Positions 27,181 to 35,641 of a DNA stretch of 64,000 bases are shown one piece after another. Both the position numbers and the translations under genes were made by a program. This DNA comes from CAVPOO01 sp963707015. Its GTDB lineage: Bacteria; Pseudomonadota; Gammaproteobacteria; Thiohalobacterales; Thiohalobacteraceae. The stretch is taken from contig CAVPOO010000007.1 of assembly GCA_963707015.1 (NCBI GenBank), positions 186,001-250,000 of the forward strand, read 5' to 3'. Under the pieces are notes generated by a model. The model was not told the origin of the DNA. It searched no databases and saw nothing but the letters and a program-made list of their open reading frames with translations. The stretch's first letter is position 1. Each line of letters starts with the position of its first letter.

Positions 27181-27531
27181 TCAGCCCGCGCCGGCGTCCG
27201 GCGATGCGCGCTCGCCGGCGAGGATGCCGGCTTCCAGCACCGGCTGGATCCAGTAACGCAGCTGCGCGCCCGCAAATGCGTCCGCCAGCTGCTCACAGAG
27301 ACGGTGCGCCTCACCCATCGAAGTCTGGATGTGGAACAGCAGCTTGTTTTGTCGACCGGTAACCTGCTCGGCCACATTGAAGTGAGTCGGATCGATCCCA
27401 TGCCACTCAACCGCCATGCTGCTGAACACCATGTCCTCCGAATAATTCAGCAGCCAGTCTATCAGGGCGCCGCGCACCCCGGTGTCGGCAAGGATTGCCA
27501 GCAGACATTGTTGCGTTTCAGGCGGCATGAC
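27181..27531 (-). CDS. DUF3240-like small protein of metal RND operon
   Basis: About 116 residues (CLLAILADTGVRGALIDWLL; FHIQTSMGEAHRLCEQLADA; LRYWIQPVLEAG), matching the DUF3240 family often found directly after CzcA/CusA-type pump genes. The ferredoxin-like, PII-reminiscent fold of that family suggests a regulatory or metal-sensing partner of the pump, which is inference. Its start overlaps the pump gene's 3' end; ATG at 27531, 27537 or 27543 are all possible. Last gene of the operon. Confidence 0.75.
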   Translation of the reverse strand, partial: VMPPETQQCLLAILADTGVRGALIDWLLNYSEDMVFSSMAVEWHGIDPTHFNVAEQVTGRQNKLLFHIQTSMGEAHRLCEQLADAFAGAQLRYWIQPVLEAGILAGERASPDAGAG

Positions 27532-30500
27532 GGACATCCCCATAACGTCGGTACAGGATCGGCAGCAGGATCAGGGTCAGCAGCGTGGAACTGATCAGGC
27601 CGCCGATCACAACGATGGCCAGCGGTTTCTGGATCTCGGAGCCGGGTCCGCTGGCGAACAGCAGCGGCACCAGTCCGAAGGCGGCAATGCTGGCCGTCAT
27701 CAGCACCGGCCGCAGGCGGCGCCGTGCCCCCTCCCGGATCACCTCGTCCAGAGAGTGCCCCAGGCTGTGCAGCTGGTTGAAATAGGTGACCATGACCACG
27801 CCATTGAGCACGGCGATCCCGAGCAAGGCGATAAAACCCACCGATGCCGGAACGGAGACGTATTCGCCCGACAACCACAGGGCGAAGACACCGCCAATCA
27901 TCGCAAACGGTATATTCAGCAGTACAATGAGCGCCTGGCGCAGCGAGCGGAATGTCGAGAACAACAACAGGAATATCAGCCCGATGGCGACCGGCACCAC
28001 CAGCGCAAGGCGCTGCGCGGCACGTTGCTGATTCTCGAACTGCCCGCCCCACTCCAGGTAGTAGCCGGTCGGCAGCTCGACCCGCTCCTGGACGCGCTGG
28101 CGCGCCTCGTTCACGAAACCCACCAGATCCCGTTCCCGCACATTGCTGATGACGACACTCATCCGGTTACCCTGCTCCCGCCCGACCTGTACCGGCCCTT
28201 CGACGCGGCTCACCCGGGCAACCGTGGCAAGCGGGACCAGGCGGCCATCGGGCAGCGTCAGCATGAGATTGGCAAACTTTTCGGGTGAGGTGCGCACATC
28301 GGCCGCCCCGCGCAGCAACAGTGGCCGGCGTCGCCCACCCTCGTAGATCGTGCCCACCTGCTGACCTTCGAGCTGACTGCGCAGCAATGCCGCCAGACGG
28401 TCAACCTCGAAGCCCAGGCGACCGGCGGCGAGTCGGTCGATCTCGACCGTCAGATATTGGACACCCTCGTTGCGTGTGTAGTAGACGTCCTCGGCGCCCG
28501 GTATGTCACGCAGGACGGCCGCGATCTCGTCGGCCTTCTGGTTGAGAGTTGCCAGATCGGCGCCAAATACCTTGACGGCGACATCCCCGCGCACGCCGGT
28601 CAACATCTCGGAAACCCGCATTTCAATCGGCTGCGTAAACGCATAGGCCACGCCCGGGAAGCTGTCCATGACCTTGCGTATCTCGTCAACCAGCCAGTTT
28701 TTTTCGGGCACGCGCCATTCGTCTCTGGGTTTGAGGACCAGAAAGGTGTCCGTCTGATTGAGGCCCATCGGGTCCATGCCGATCTCGTCCGCCCCGGTAC
28801 GCGCCACCGCGCTTATCACCTCCGGGACATGCTCGAAGAGCTGGCGCTGCACGCGAAGATCGATACCCAGCGATTCGGTGAGACTGATGGTGGGCAGTTT
28901 TTCCAGCTGCACGATGGTATTGCCCTCATCCATGGTCGGCATGAATGCCTTGCCGATCTGCGTGAAGGCCAGGCCCGTGGCACCCAGGGCCAGCAGCGCG
29001 GCGCCGATAATGAGACGTTCATGACCCAGCGACCAGCTGAGTGCCGGCTGATACAGCTTGTGCATCAGCCGAACCAGCCAGGGATCCTCGTGGCCGATTT
29101 TGCGAATCAGCAAGGAGGCGAATACCGGGATCACGGTCAGCGACAGAACCAGCGAAGCGCTGAGTGCGAACACGATGGTAAGAGCGACCGGAATAAAGAG
29201 TTTGCCCTCCAGTCCCTGCAGGGTCAGCAGCGGCAGGAACACGATAATGATGATCAGAATCCCCGAAGTGACCGGCAGCGACACCTCCCGAACGGCCCGG
29301 TAGATGATATGCAGGCGCGGCAGGCGGCTGGCGCCCGCCATGGCGAGCTGTGCCACCACATTCTCGACCACCACCACGGCCGCATCCACCAGCATGCCAA
29401 TGGCGATGGCGAGCCCGCCGAGGCTCATGAGGTTGGCCGACATACCGAACTGGCGCATGAGGATGAACGTGGACAAGGCGGCGAGCGGCAGAATCAGGGC
29501 CACGGTGAGCGCCGCACGCAGGTTTCCCAGCATGAGTACCAGCAGAATCACGACCAGCACAATCGCTTCCTCGAGCGCGCGGGTGACGGTACCGACGGCG
29601 CGATCGACCAGCTTGCTGCGATCGTAGAATACGTCAATCGTGACGCCTTCCGGCAACGCCGCCTGCAGGCCGGCCAGTTTCGCCCGGACCCCCTCGACAA
29701 CCTCCCTGGCGTTGGCCCCGCGCAGCCCCAGCACCAGCGCCTGCACCGCCTCACCCCGGCCATCTCGGGTGACGGCCCCGTAACGGGTCAGCGCACCCAG
29801 GCGCACATCCGCCACATCGGCAACGCGCACCGGTATCCCCTGTGTCCCCTGGCTGTCCCTCACCACAATAGCCCGTACGTCATCGAGCGTGCCGATCTGC
29901 CCTTCGGTGCGCACCAGCAGGGTCTCCTCACCCTGCACCAGCCGGCCGGCACCGTCATTCCGGTTGTTCATCTCCAGGGCCGTGCGCAGCGTCTCGACGC
30001 TCACGCCGCGCGCGTTCATGCGCGCGTTATCGGGGATGACCTCGAAACTTTCCACCAGGCCGCCGAGCGCGTTGACATCCGCGACACCGGGTACGGTACG
30101 CAGCGCAGGGCGGATCACCCAGTCGAGCAGGCTGCGGCGTTCCATCAGCGTCAGGGCACCGCCCTCGATGGTGAACATGAACATCTCGCCGAGCGGTGTG
30201 GTGGCGGGAGCAATGCCGCCGCTGACATCAGGCGGGAGGCTGTCACGGATGGCGGCCAGGCGCTCGGCCACCTGCTGGCGCGCCCAGTAGATGTCCGTCC
30301 CGTCAGCAAAATCGACGGTAATGTCGGTGAGTCCGTACTTGGCCATGGAACGCAGCATGACCTGACGCGGGATGCCGAGCATCTCGACTTCGACCGGCGC
30401 GGTAATCCGGGTTTCGACCTCTTCGGGCGTCATGCCCGGCACCTTCATGACGATCTTGACCTGCGGCGAGGAGACGTCGGGAAACGCATCGATGGGCAAC

Positions 30501-30601
30501 TGCTGGAAGGCAACGATGCCGCCCCCCACCAGAAGCGCCACCAGCAGCAGCATGAATACCCGCTGCGTCAGCGCAAACTGGATCAGTCGGCCGAGGATCA
30601 T
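27518..30601 (-). CDS. Heavy-metal efflux RND transporter, CzcA-like
   Basis: 1027-residue RND pump: N-terminal helix then QQLPIDAFPDVSSPQVKIVM, EVETRITAPVEVEMLGIPRQ, ADGTDIYWARQQVAERL, and TM4 motif AIGMLVDAAVVVVENVVAQL near residue 402. This is an HME-RND pump distinct from cusA at 3229-6513 and probably exports divalent metals such as Co, Zn, Cd or Ni. It follows its adaptor with an ATGA overlap, in the order OMF-adaptor-pump-DUF3240. Metal specificity cannot be assigned from sequence alone. Confidence 0.92.
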   Translation of the reverse strand: MILGRLIQFALTQRVFMLLLVALLVGGGIVAFQQLPIDAFPDVSSPQVKIVMKVPGMTPEEVETRITAPVEVEMLGIPRQVMLRSMAKYGLTDITVDFADGTDIYWARQQVAERLAAIRDSLPPDVSGGIAPATTPLGEMFMFTIEGGALTLMERRSLLDWVIRPALRTVPGVADVNALGGLVESFEVIPDNARMNARGVSVETLRTALEMNNRNDGAGRLVQGEETLLVRTEGQIGTLDDVRAIVVRDSQGTQGIPVRVADVADVRLGALTRYGAVTRDGRGEAVQALVLGLRGANAREVVEGVRAKLAGLQAALPEGVTIDVFYDRSKLVDRAVGTVTRALEEAIVLVVILLVLMLGNLRAALTVALILPLAALSTFILMRQFGMSANLMSLGGLAIAIGMLVDAAVVVVENVVAQLAMAGASRLPRLHIIYRAVREVSLPVTSGILIIIIVFLPLLTLQGLEGKLFIPVALTIVFALSASLVLSLTVIPVFASLLIRKIGHEDPWLVRLMHKLYQPALSWSLGHERLIIGAALLALGATGLAFTQIGKAFMPTMDEGNTIVQLEKLPTISLTESLGIDLRVQRQLFEHVPEVISAVARTGADEIGMDPMGLNQTDTFLVLKPRDEWRVPEKNWLVDEIRKVMDSFPGVAYAFTQPIEMRVSEMLTGVRGDVAVKVFGADLATLNQKADEIAAVLRDIPGAEDVYYTRNEGVQYLTVEIDRLAAGRLGFEVDRLAALLRSQLEGQQVGTIYEGGRRRPLLLRGAADVRTSPEKFANLMLTLPDGRLVPLATVARVSRVEGPVQVGREQGNRMSVVISNVRERDLVGFVNEARQRVQERVELPTGYYLEWGGQFENQQRAAQRLALVVPVAIGLIFLLLFSTFRSLRQALIVLLNIPFAMIGGVFALWLSGEYVSVPASVGFIALLGIAVLNGVVMVTYFNQLHSLGHSLDEVIREGARRRLRPVLMTASIAAFGLVPLLFASGPGSEIQKPLAIVVIGGLISSTLLTLILLPILYRRYGDVRHAA

Positions 30602-31698
30602 TGCGCATCGCCCCCGAGTCCGAGCCAGGAGGCCTTGACGGCCGCCAGACCGGAGACGGCGACAGATTCCCCTTCCTTGATGTGGCCGGTTACGATTGCG
30701 TAGCCTTGGTCATGGCCGGCTACGTTCACGCGGATAGCCGCAAATCCGTAGGGCGCCTGCACGAATACGACACTGAGCTCGCTGGTCTGTACCACCGCGC
30801 TGGCCGGTACGCGGTAGAGCTGTTCCGGACTGCCCAGCTTCAGGCGCACCTGGACGTACTGACCGGGGCGCAGGCATTCCTGTGCCTTGCGCACCTCCGC
30901 CCGCACCAGCACCGTCTGGCTGTCGGGATCGACATCACGTCCGATCAGCTCGACGAGCGCCTCGCCCTGCGGACAGGGCAGCTCGACGGCAGCCCCCGGC
31001 CGCACCCCCGTCACCCGGTCCAGAGGCACCTGGATCTCCAGCCACAGAGGCTCCAGTTGTGCCAGTCGGTACAGAGGGTCGAAACCGTTCACCCGCTGGC
31101 CAACCACCGCCATCCCTTTCAGCACGACGCCGGCAATCGGCGCATACACCGAGAGCTCGCTCGACAGCTTGCGGGTGCGCTCCAGCGTTTCGATCGCGGC
31201 GTCATCCATACCGGCAAGGCGCAGCGCCTGACGCCGTTCGTCCAGTGTCGCCGCCATCCGCTCGTGATTGCTGCGGGTTTCCAGGTAGCGGCGTTCCGCC
31301 ACAATTCCTTCCTTGAACAACTGCCTGTCGCGGTTGAGGTCTGTTGCGGCAAGCTTTTCTTCGGTCTTGGCCTGCAGAAACTCGCGCTGCAGCACGATGA
31401 CCGCCGGGCTTTGGATGACTGCCAGCACGTCCCCCTGCGTCACCTCGTCGCCCGCACCCGCCTTCAGGCCGGTCACCAGGCCTTCCGAGGGCGTGCTCAC
31501 CACGCGTTCCTGGCGCGGCGGGATAACCACGCGCCCGGGCAGCTGGTCGGTCGCGAATGAGGTCGTGGGTTCCACAGGCGCCACGGTGATTCCCAGATGG
31601 TCCATCTGCTCGGGTGTTATCGGAATCTCGTGCGAGGCATTTCCCGCAAGGCTCCAGCCGAGCAGCCCCAGCCCCAACACAACCGCGACCCTGTTCAT
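30598..31698 (-). CDS. RND periplasmic adaptor (membrane fusion protein), CzcB-like
   Basis: 366 residues with signal peptide (MNRVAVVLGLGLLGWSLAGN), N-terminal SHEIPITPEQMDHLGITVAP, a lipoyl half-motif and coiled coil (ILQREF ... ERTRKLSSELSVYAPIAGVV) and beta-barrel domains. It lacks the CPMHP-type metal-binding domain present in the adaptor at 6520-7875. It joins the pump to the outer-membrane factor; both junctions are ATGA overlaps. Confidence 0.9.
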   Translation of the reverse strand: MNRVAVVLGLGLLGWSLAGNASHEIPITPEQMDHLGITVAPVEPTTSFATDQLPGRVVIPPRQERVVSTPSEGLVTGLKAGAGDEVTQGDVLAVIQSPAVIVLQREFLQAKTEEKLAATDLNRDRQLFKEGIVAERRYLETRSNHERMAATLDERRQALRLAGMDDAAIETLERTRKLSSELSVYAPIAGVVLKGMAVVGQRVNGFDPLYRLAQLEPLWLEIQVPLDRVTGVRPGAAVELPCPQGEALVELIGRDVDPDSQTVLVRAEVRKAQECLRPGQYVQVRLKLGSPEQLYRVPASAVVQTSELSVVFVQAPYGFAAIRVNVAGHDQGYAIVTGHIKEGESVAVSGLAAVKASWLGLGGDAQ

Positions 31699-32948
31699 GG
31701 CAACACCCCTACTGCCTGGTTGTAACGCGCAACCGCCTGTTGACGCATGATACTCAGCTCCTTTTCCTGACGTTCCGCGGCAAAAGCCAGCCCCTGCACC
31801 CGCAGCAAACCCACGAGGTCGGTTTCGCCCCGCTCGAATGCGATCTGTGCCAGGCGCAGGTTCTCCTGTGCCAGCGCGTTCTGCTCCTGGGCGACACCCA
31901 GCTGTGCCTGGGCCGACTCAAGCGCCTGTTGCGCCTCCTCCAGCGCCAGCACCAGACGACGATGGCGGTCGTCGTACTCGGCCTGTGCCTCTGCCCTGGC
32001 ACGTTCCGCAGCGCTGATCGCGGTGCGCTTGTGGGCGGTCACGCCGATCGGCAGGCTGAGACTCAGTCCCAGCCGGTTATCAAAGTCGCTGTCAGAGTCA
32101 CCGCGCTCGCCCGTGGCGCCGACGAAAAGCACGGGTGCCCCCGCGCCGGCACGCCGGGTCGCCACACGCTGCGCCCGGGCGCGATTGACAGCGGCGCCCG
32201 CCTCGGCAAGCTGGGGGTGGGTTTCGGGGACCGCCGTCAACGCCGAGCGGGTTTCACCCTGACGCGGCGGAAGCCGGCTGAGACCCGTGTACGAAACATA
32301 ACGGCGCCTGGCATTCTCGAAATCGGTTTGCGCGCGCAGATAGGCGGCGCGCTTGCTGAGGGTGGCATCCCGCGCAAGCAGCAGATCCATCTTTGCCAGC
32401 TCGCCGAGCTCGACACGGCGTTGCACGTTCCGCTCCAGGGACACCGCGGTGTCCCATTCCTTCTTCGCCAGCTCGACGTTGTTCTGCATGCGCTCGGCAT
32501 CCCATATGCGTTCCCGCACCTCGCCGGCCACCGCCAGCATCAGTACGCTCGCTTGATGCTCAACCACACTGGCGGCGCGTCTGGCGAGCTCCTGCTCGGC
32601 GCGCCGTTGCCCGGGTTTCCACAGCGGCAGCGACATCCCCGCCTCCCACTCGCGATAACCGTCCTGGCTTCCCACCTGGTCAGTTCGGTAACCGGTATCG
32701 AGCGAGGGGCTGTCGGCAATCAGGCTCTCAGAACGGCGCGTGAGCGCGTCCACCTCGCCGGCCTGCGCATCCAGCGTCTGGCGCTGCGGCAAGCGGGCAT
32801 AAGCGGACGCCACCACCTCCTGCAGGGTCGGCGGCGGCCCGTCCTCGCCGGCCGCCATTGCGATGTCCACACAGGCAATCAGCACGGCAAAGATCACGTG
32901 CGCCAACAGGCGTGCGCCCCGTCCAGCAGGCTGTTGAAAAACCCTCAT
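31695..32948 (-). CDS. Outer-membrane factor of the RND efflux system, CzcC/TolC-like
   Basis: 417 residues from ATG 32948: a hydrophobic N-terminus (LLAHVIFAVLIACVDIAMAA), then the repeated helical OMF architecture (ARLPQRQTLDAQAGEVDALT; MSLPLWKPGQRRAEQELARR; LGLSLSLPIGVTAHKRTAIS). It forms the trimeric export channel. The first eight codons (MRVFQQPA) derive from the terminal inverted repeat of an element at 32925-33068, so the native 5' end has been replaced. There is no recognisable ribosome-binding site, and translation may be weak or start at an internal GTG or TTG. Confidence 0.85.
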   Translation of the reverse strand: MRVFQQPAGRGARLLAHVIFAVLIACVDIAMAAGEDGPPPTLQEVVASAYARLPQRQTLDAQAGEVDALTRRSESLIADSPSLDTGYRTDQVGSQDGYREWEAGMSLPLWKPGQRRAEQELARRAASVVEHQASVLMLAVAGEVRERIWDAERMQNNVELAKKEWDTAVSLERNVQRRVELGELAKMDLLLARDATLSKRAAYLRAQTDFENARRRYVSYTGLSRLPPRQGETRSALTAVPETHPQLAEAGAAVNRARAQRVATRRAGAGAPVLFVGATGERGDSDSDFDNRLGLSLSLPIGVTAHKRTAISAAERARAEAQAEYDDRHRRLVLALEEAQQALESAQAQLGVAQEQNALAQENLRLAQIAFERGETDLVGLLRVQGLAFAAERQEKELSIMRQQAVARYNQAVGVLP

Positions 32949-33068
32949 GCGGCACAATACGGCGTTACAAATCGGCTCAAAATGCTCGTGTACTGACGTG
33001 TACACTGCGCTTTTTCGCCGATTTGTGCCTTGTCTTGCACTCGCCTGAGACTTCTTCAACAGCCTGCT
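32925..33068. repeat. Inverted-repeat element overlapping the OMF gene start
   Basis: 144 bp bounded by AGCAGGCTGTTGAA at the left and TTCAACAGCCTGCT at the right, perfect 14-bp inverted repeats. The interior is short and non-coding. The left end lies inside the 5' end of the outer-membrane factor gene. Confidence 0.8.
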
Positions 33069-33189
33069 AAGTATCTCTCTTGCTGTATACGGGCGGATCA
33101 TCCGGGGCCCTCGGTATGCGTTCAGTGACAGGACCAGACAGCGCGGCAGCCTTTCCCTGTCACGTTTCCAGGCATCATTCTAGCCGCTT

Positions 33190-33350
33190 CTCCAGTCTGC
33201 TAATGACAGATAGTATGGCCACGGAATCCACGGAAAAACACGGAAAGAACGAATACCCATTAGAATTTGTCCGTGTCCTTCCGTGGCCATGAACAAAAAT
33301 ATGCTGGCACTCAGCTCAATTTGTCAGCTTCCGTTATCATCAGGCTGGAC
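33190..33350. repeat. Palindromic intergenic element, copy 4
   Basis: Core 33215-33290 has left arm GGCCACGGAATCCACGGAAA and a shortened right arm (GTCCTTCCGTGGCCAT, lacking the GGATTCC unit). The right flank GCACTCAGCTCAATTTGTCA is the complement of the usual left flank, so this copy is inverted. Confidence 0.8.
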
Positions 33351-33465
33351 GCTTGTGTGTCGCACAGCTTACACGCGTAACACTGACAAGACCCTGACAA
33401 TCCAGATGGCCCGGCCCGGCGCAGCCCTCAGCAACCAGGGCGTCGGTATCCGGAATTTCGCAAGC

Positions 33466-33540
33466 CTCACGCCTCACGCCTCACGCCTCACTCCTGTCTC
33501 CTGTATTCTGTATTCTGTATTCTGTATTCTGTATTCTGAA
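33466..33540. repeat. Heptanucleotide tandem repeat (CTCACGC, then TTCTGTA)
   Basis: About three CTCACGC units pass through transitional units into about five TTCTGTA units. The tract lies 155-230 bp before the Fnr/Crp-family gene. Confidence 0.8.
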
Positions 33541-33694
33541 GATACTGCTCCCGTTGCGATAACCGCGTCCCCGGGCCCTGGCTCACCGCAGCGGTACGGC
33601 CGCGGTAAAGCCGGTATAATGGGACGCCAGCGCGTCAGAACTGCCGCCGGGACGATCGGCACTGCCGGGAAGAAACAGACGGGACCAGTACAGA

Positions 33695-34429
33695 GTGAGA
33701 CATTCGACTGCAAAGAAGCAGGTTCTCTGTACCAGCGAGACATGGATCGGCCGGGCCGACTGCAAGCACTGCGGCATCCGCAACCGGGTGCTGTTCTCGG
33801 GTCTGAGCAATGACGAACTGGATGCCATACTCGAACCGATTGACGTGTACTGCTACCCGCCCGACTCGGTTGTCTACCATGAGGGTGAGCGCAATGACTC
33901 GCTCTACACTGCGCGCACCGGACTGGTGAAACTGGTTCGTTATCTGGCCGACGGCACATCGCGCATCGTGCGGCTGCTGAGAAGGGGTGACGCGTTCGGA
34001 CTGGAACGCCTCATCGGACAGGGTTACGAGCATACCGCCGTCGCGGTTACCCGGGTCAATGTGTGCCGCATTCCAACCGGCGTGCTCAGAAACCTGGATC
34101 TGAAAAATCCCGCCGTGCACCGCGAGCTTCTGGAGCGCTGGGATGAGCATCTGCGCCGCGCCGACGATTGTATAGCGTTCCTCTCGACGGGCACCATCCG
34201 CAGGCGGGTGGCGTATCTGGTGGAGTTGCTCGCCGAGGCCGGCGAGCACAACTCTGGACACAGAGTCGAGCTGCTCGGCCGGGAAGACATGGCGGCAATG
34301 CTGGGCGTTCGTGCGGAAAGTCTGAGTCGCGTCATTGCCGAACTCAAGCGCGAGGGGCTCCTGCGCCGGCTGGACGACGAGACCTACGCGTATGACCCCC
34401 AGGCCCTGCAGCGCTATGCAGACCTCTAG
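33695..34429 (+). CDS. Crp/Fnr-family transcriptional regulator
   Basis: 244 residues from GTG 33695, the only usable start in the frame. The N-terminus carries cysteines CKHC near 23-26 followed by IRNRVLFSGLSNDEL, the usual Fnr-group entry to the cyclic-nucleotide-binding-like domain (about 35-150). The dimerisation helix precedes a winged helix-turn-helix (about 170-225: LLGREDMAAMLGVRAESLSR). The third N-terminal cysteine is at position 12 rather than in the E. coli Fnr spacing, so an oxygen-labile Fe-S cluster is possible but unproven. It could read the TTGAC/TTGAT boxes found before nap and the barrel gene. Its TAG stop is part of a MITE-like insertion. Confidence 0.88.
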   Translation: MRHSTAKKQVLCTSETWIGRADCKHCGIRNRVLFSGLSNDELDAILEPIDVYCYPPDSVVYHEGERNDSLYTARTGLVKLVRYLADGTSRIVRLLRRGDAFGLERLIGQGYEHTAVAVTRVNVCRIPTGVLRNLDLKNPAVHRELLERWDEHLRRADDCIAFLSTGTIRRRVAYLVELLAEAGEHNSGHRVELLGREDMAAMLGVRAESLSRVIAELKREGLLRRLDDETYAYDPQALQRYADL

Positions 34430-34554
34430 CCCGCATTTCTCACCGGGTCGGCGATCGAGTCACGTAATGCGCTGAGGTAGCGAACAGAGTGCAGATCAGG
34501 GAAAAGATAGCGTGTAATCAGGCCGTGCCTATCCCGGTGAGAAATGCGGGCCAG
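34426..34554. repeat. CTAG-flanked MITE-like element, copy 2
   Basis: About 129 bp with terminal repeats GCCCGCATTTCTCACCGGG and complement. The left border CTAG contains the regulator's stop codon; the right border is CCAG. The interior (AACAGAGTGCAGATCAGGGA ...) is shared with copies 3 and 5. Confidence 0.85.
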
Positions 34555-34559
34555 GAGCC

Positions 34560-34760
34560 CGATAACACCAGTACGTTTTCAACCTGACCATGGCGGATAC
34601 TGACAAGTCCCTAAGTTTCAGTATTTTTATTGATTAGCCACGGAATCCACGGAAAAACACGGAAAGAACGAATCCGTATTCGCATGTTTTTTCGTGTGCC
34701 TCCGTGGATTCCGTGGCCATGAAACTCCATCATCATCCAGTCGAAAAGAAACACTGGCCA
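34560..34760. repeat. Palindromic intergenic element, copy 5
   Basis: Core 34635-34720, left arm GCCACGGAATCCACGGAAAA and right arm CCTCCGTGGATTCCGTGGCC. Flanks TTTTCAACCTGACCATGGCG and CATCATCATCCAGTCGAAAA match other copies. It starts 6 bp after MITE copy 2. Confidence 0.8.
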
Positions 34761-34944
34761 CGCCGCGTTGTCATTGCGGAATTATCAATCGAAAAGGTTC
34801 TTTTCGGGACACGCGCGTGCCGGCCCGCTCACACTTGCAAGTCTCCGCGGATCCGGCTACGGTACGCAGCCCGAGTTCGCCACGCTCCGGCGCAGCAACG
34901 CGCGGGGTTCTTTCCGTCAGCTATTTTCAGGAGTAAACCATACC

Positions 34945-35319
34945 GTGTTCACGTCACGCCTCATCTTCATCATGCTCCTCTTCGCGACGGCCTGCGTCCA
35001 GGCCGCTACGCCGGAGATTCCCGCCGACAAAGCGGTCATCGAATTCCCCTCCAAGCTCGGGACGGTAACCTTCGCTCACCAGGCGCATGCCGGCTTGAAA
35101 AACGTCGAGTGCAAGACCTGTCATCATACCTACCCGGACAAGTCGCCAGAGATTCACGACTGTCGCGACTGCCACACCGGGGATGCCAAAGACGCACCCA
35201 AGACCAAGGAGGCATTTCACCTGCGCTGCCAGGGCTGCCACAAATACACGGTGGAGTCAGGCGAGAAGGCCGGCCCGGTGAAGAAGTGCAAGCTCTGTCA
35301 CGTGAAGCCGTCCAAATAG
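34945..35319 (+). CDS. Tetrahaem cytochrome c3-like periplasmic protein
   Basis: 124 residues from GTG 34945, supported by AGGAG upstream and a signal peptide that begins exactly there (VFTSRLIFIMLLFATACVQA); longer frames would bury it. The mature part has four CxxCH motifs (CKTCH, CRDCH, CQGCH, CKLCH) and extra axial histidines (FAHQAHAG, CHHTYPD), the layout of class III cytochrome c3/c7-like proteins. It would carry electrons in the periplasm. It converges on the MtrB/MtrA-type genes and may be their soluble partner, which is inference from proximity. Confidence 0.88.
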   Translation: MFTSRLIFIMLLFATACVQAATPEIPADKAVIEFPSKLGTVTFAHQAHAGLKNVECKTCHHTYPDKSPEIHDCRDCHTGDAKDAPKTKEAFHLRCQGCHKYTVESGEKAGPVKKCKLCHVKPSK

Positions 35320-35334
35320 GCCGGCGGATGAGTA

Positions 35335-35513
35335 TTCGTTCAACGTGATACTAACGGATGCTGACCAATTGAGCTGACTGCCAGTATTCTTATTCATAGC
35401 CACGGAATCCACGGAAAAACACGGAAAGAACGAATACGGATTAGAGTTCTTTCCGTAGAGTCCGTGGCCATACCATCCGTTCTCATCCGGTTGCAGAGAC
35501 ACTGGCCCGGCTG
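35335..35513. repeat. Palindromic intergenic element, copy 6
   Basis: Core 35396-35471 with left arm GCCACGGAATCCACGGAAAA and a shortened right arm (TTTCCGTAGAGTCCGTGGCC). The left flank TTCAACGTGATACTAACGGA and the right flank TCTCATCCGGTTGCAGAGAC match the family. It directly abuts MITE copy 3. Confidence 0.8.
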
Positions 35514-35641
35514 CTAGCCCGCATTTCTCACCGGGCGGCGATAGAGTCACATAATGCACCGAGGTAAAGAACAGAGTGCGGATCAGGAAAAAGACAGTGT
35601 GTAATCAGGCAATGCCTATCCCGGTGAGAAATGCGGGCTAG
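35514..35641. repeat. CTAG-flanked MITE-like element, copy 3
   Basis: 128 bp bordered on both sides by CTAG, with terminal repeats GCCCGCATTTCTCACCGGG. The right CTAG supplies, on the minus strand, the TAG stop codon of the MtrB-type gene. Confidence 0.87.

Noticed and set aside
34768..34944. Longer N-terminus for the tetrahaem cytochrome from ATG 34768
   Set aside because: It would bury the signal peptide ~60 residues inside; the GTG at 34945 has an AGGAG site and begins the signal peptide.
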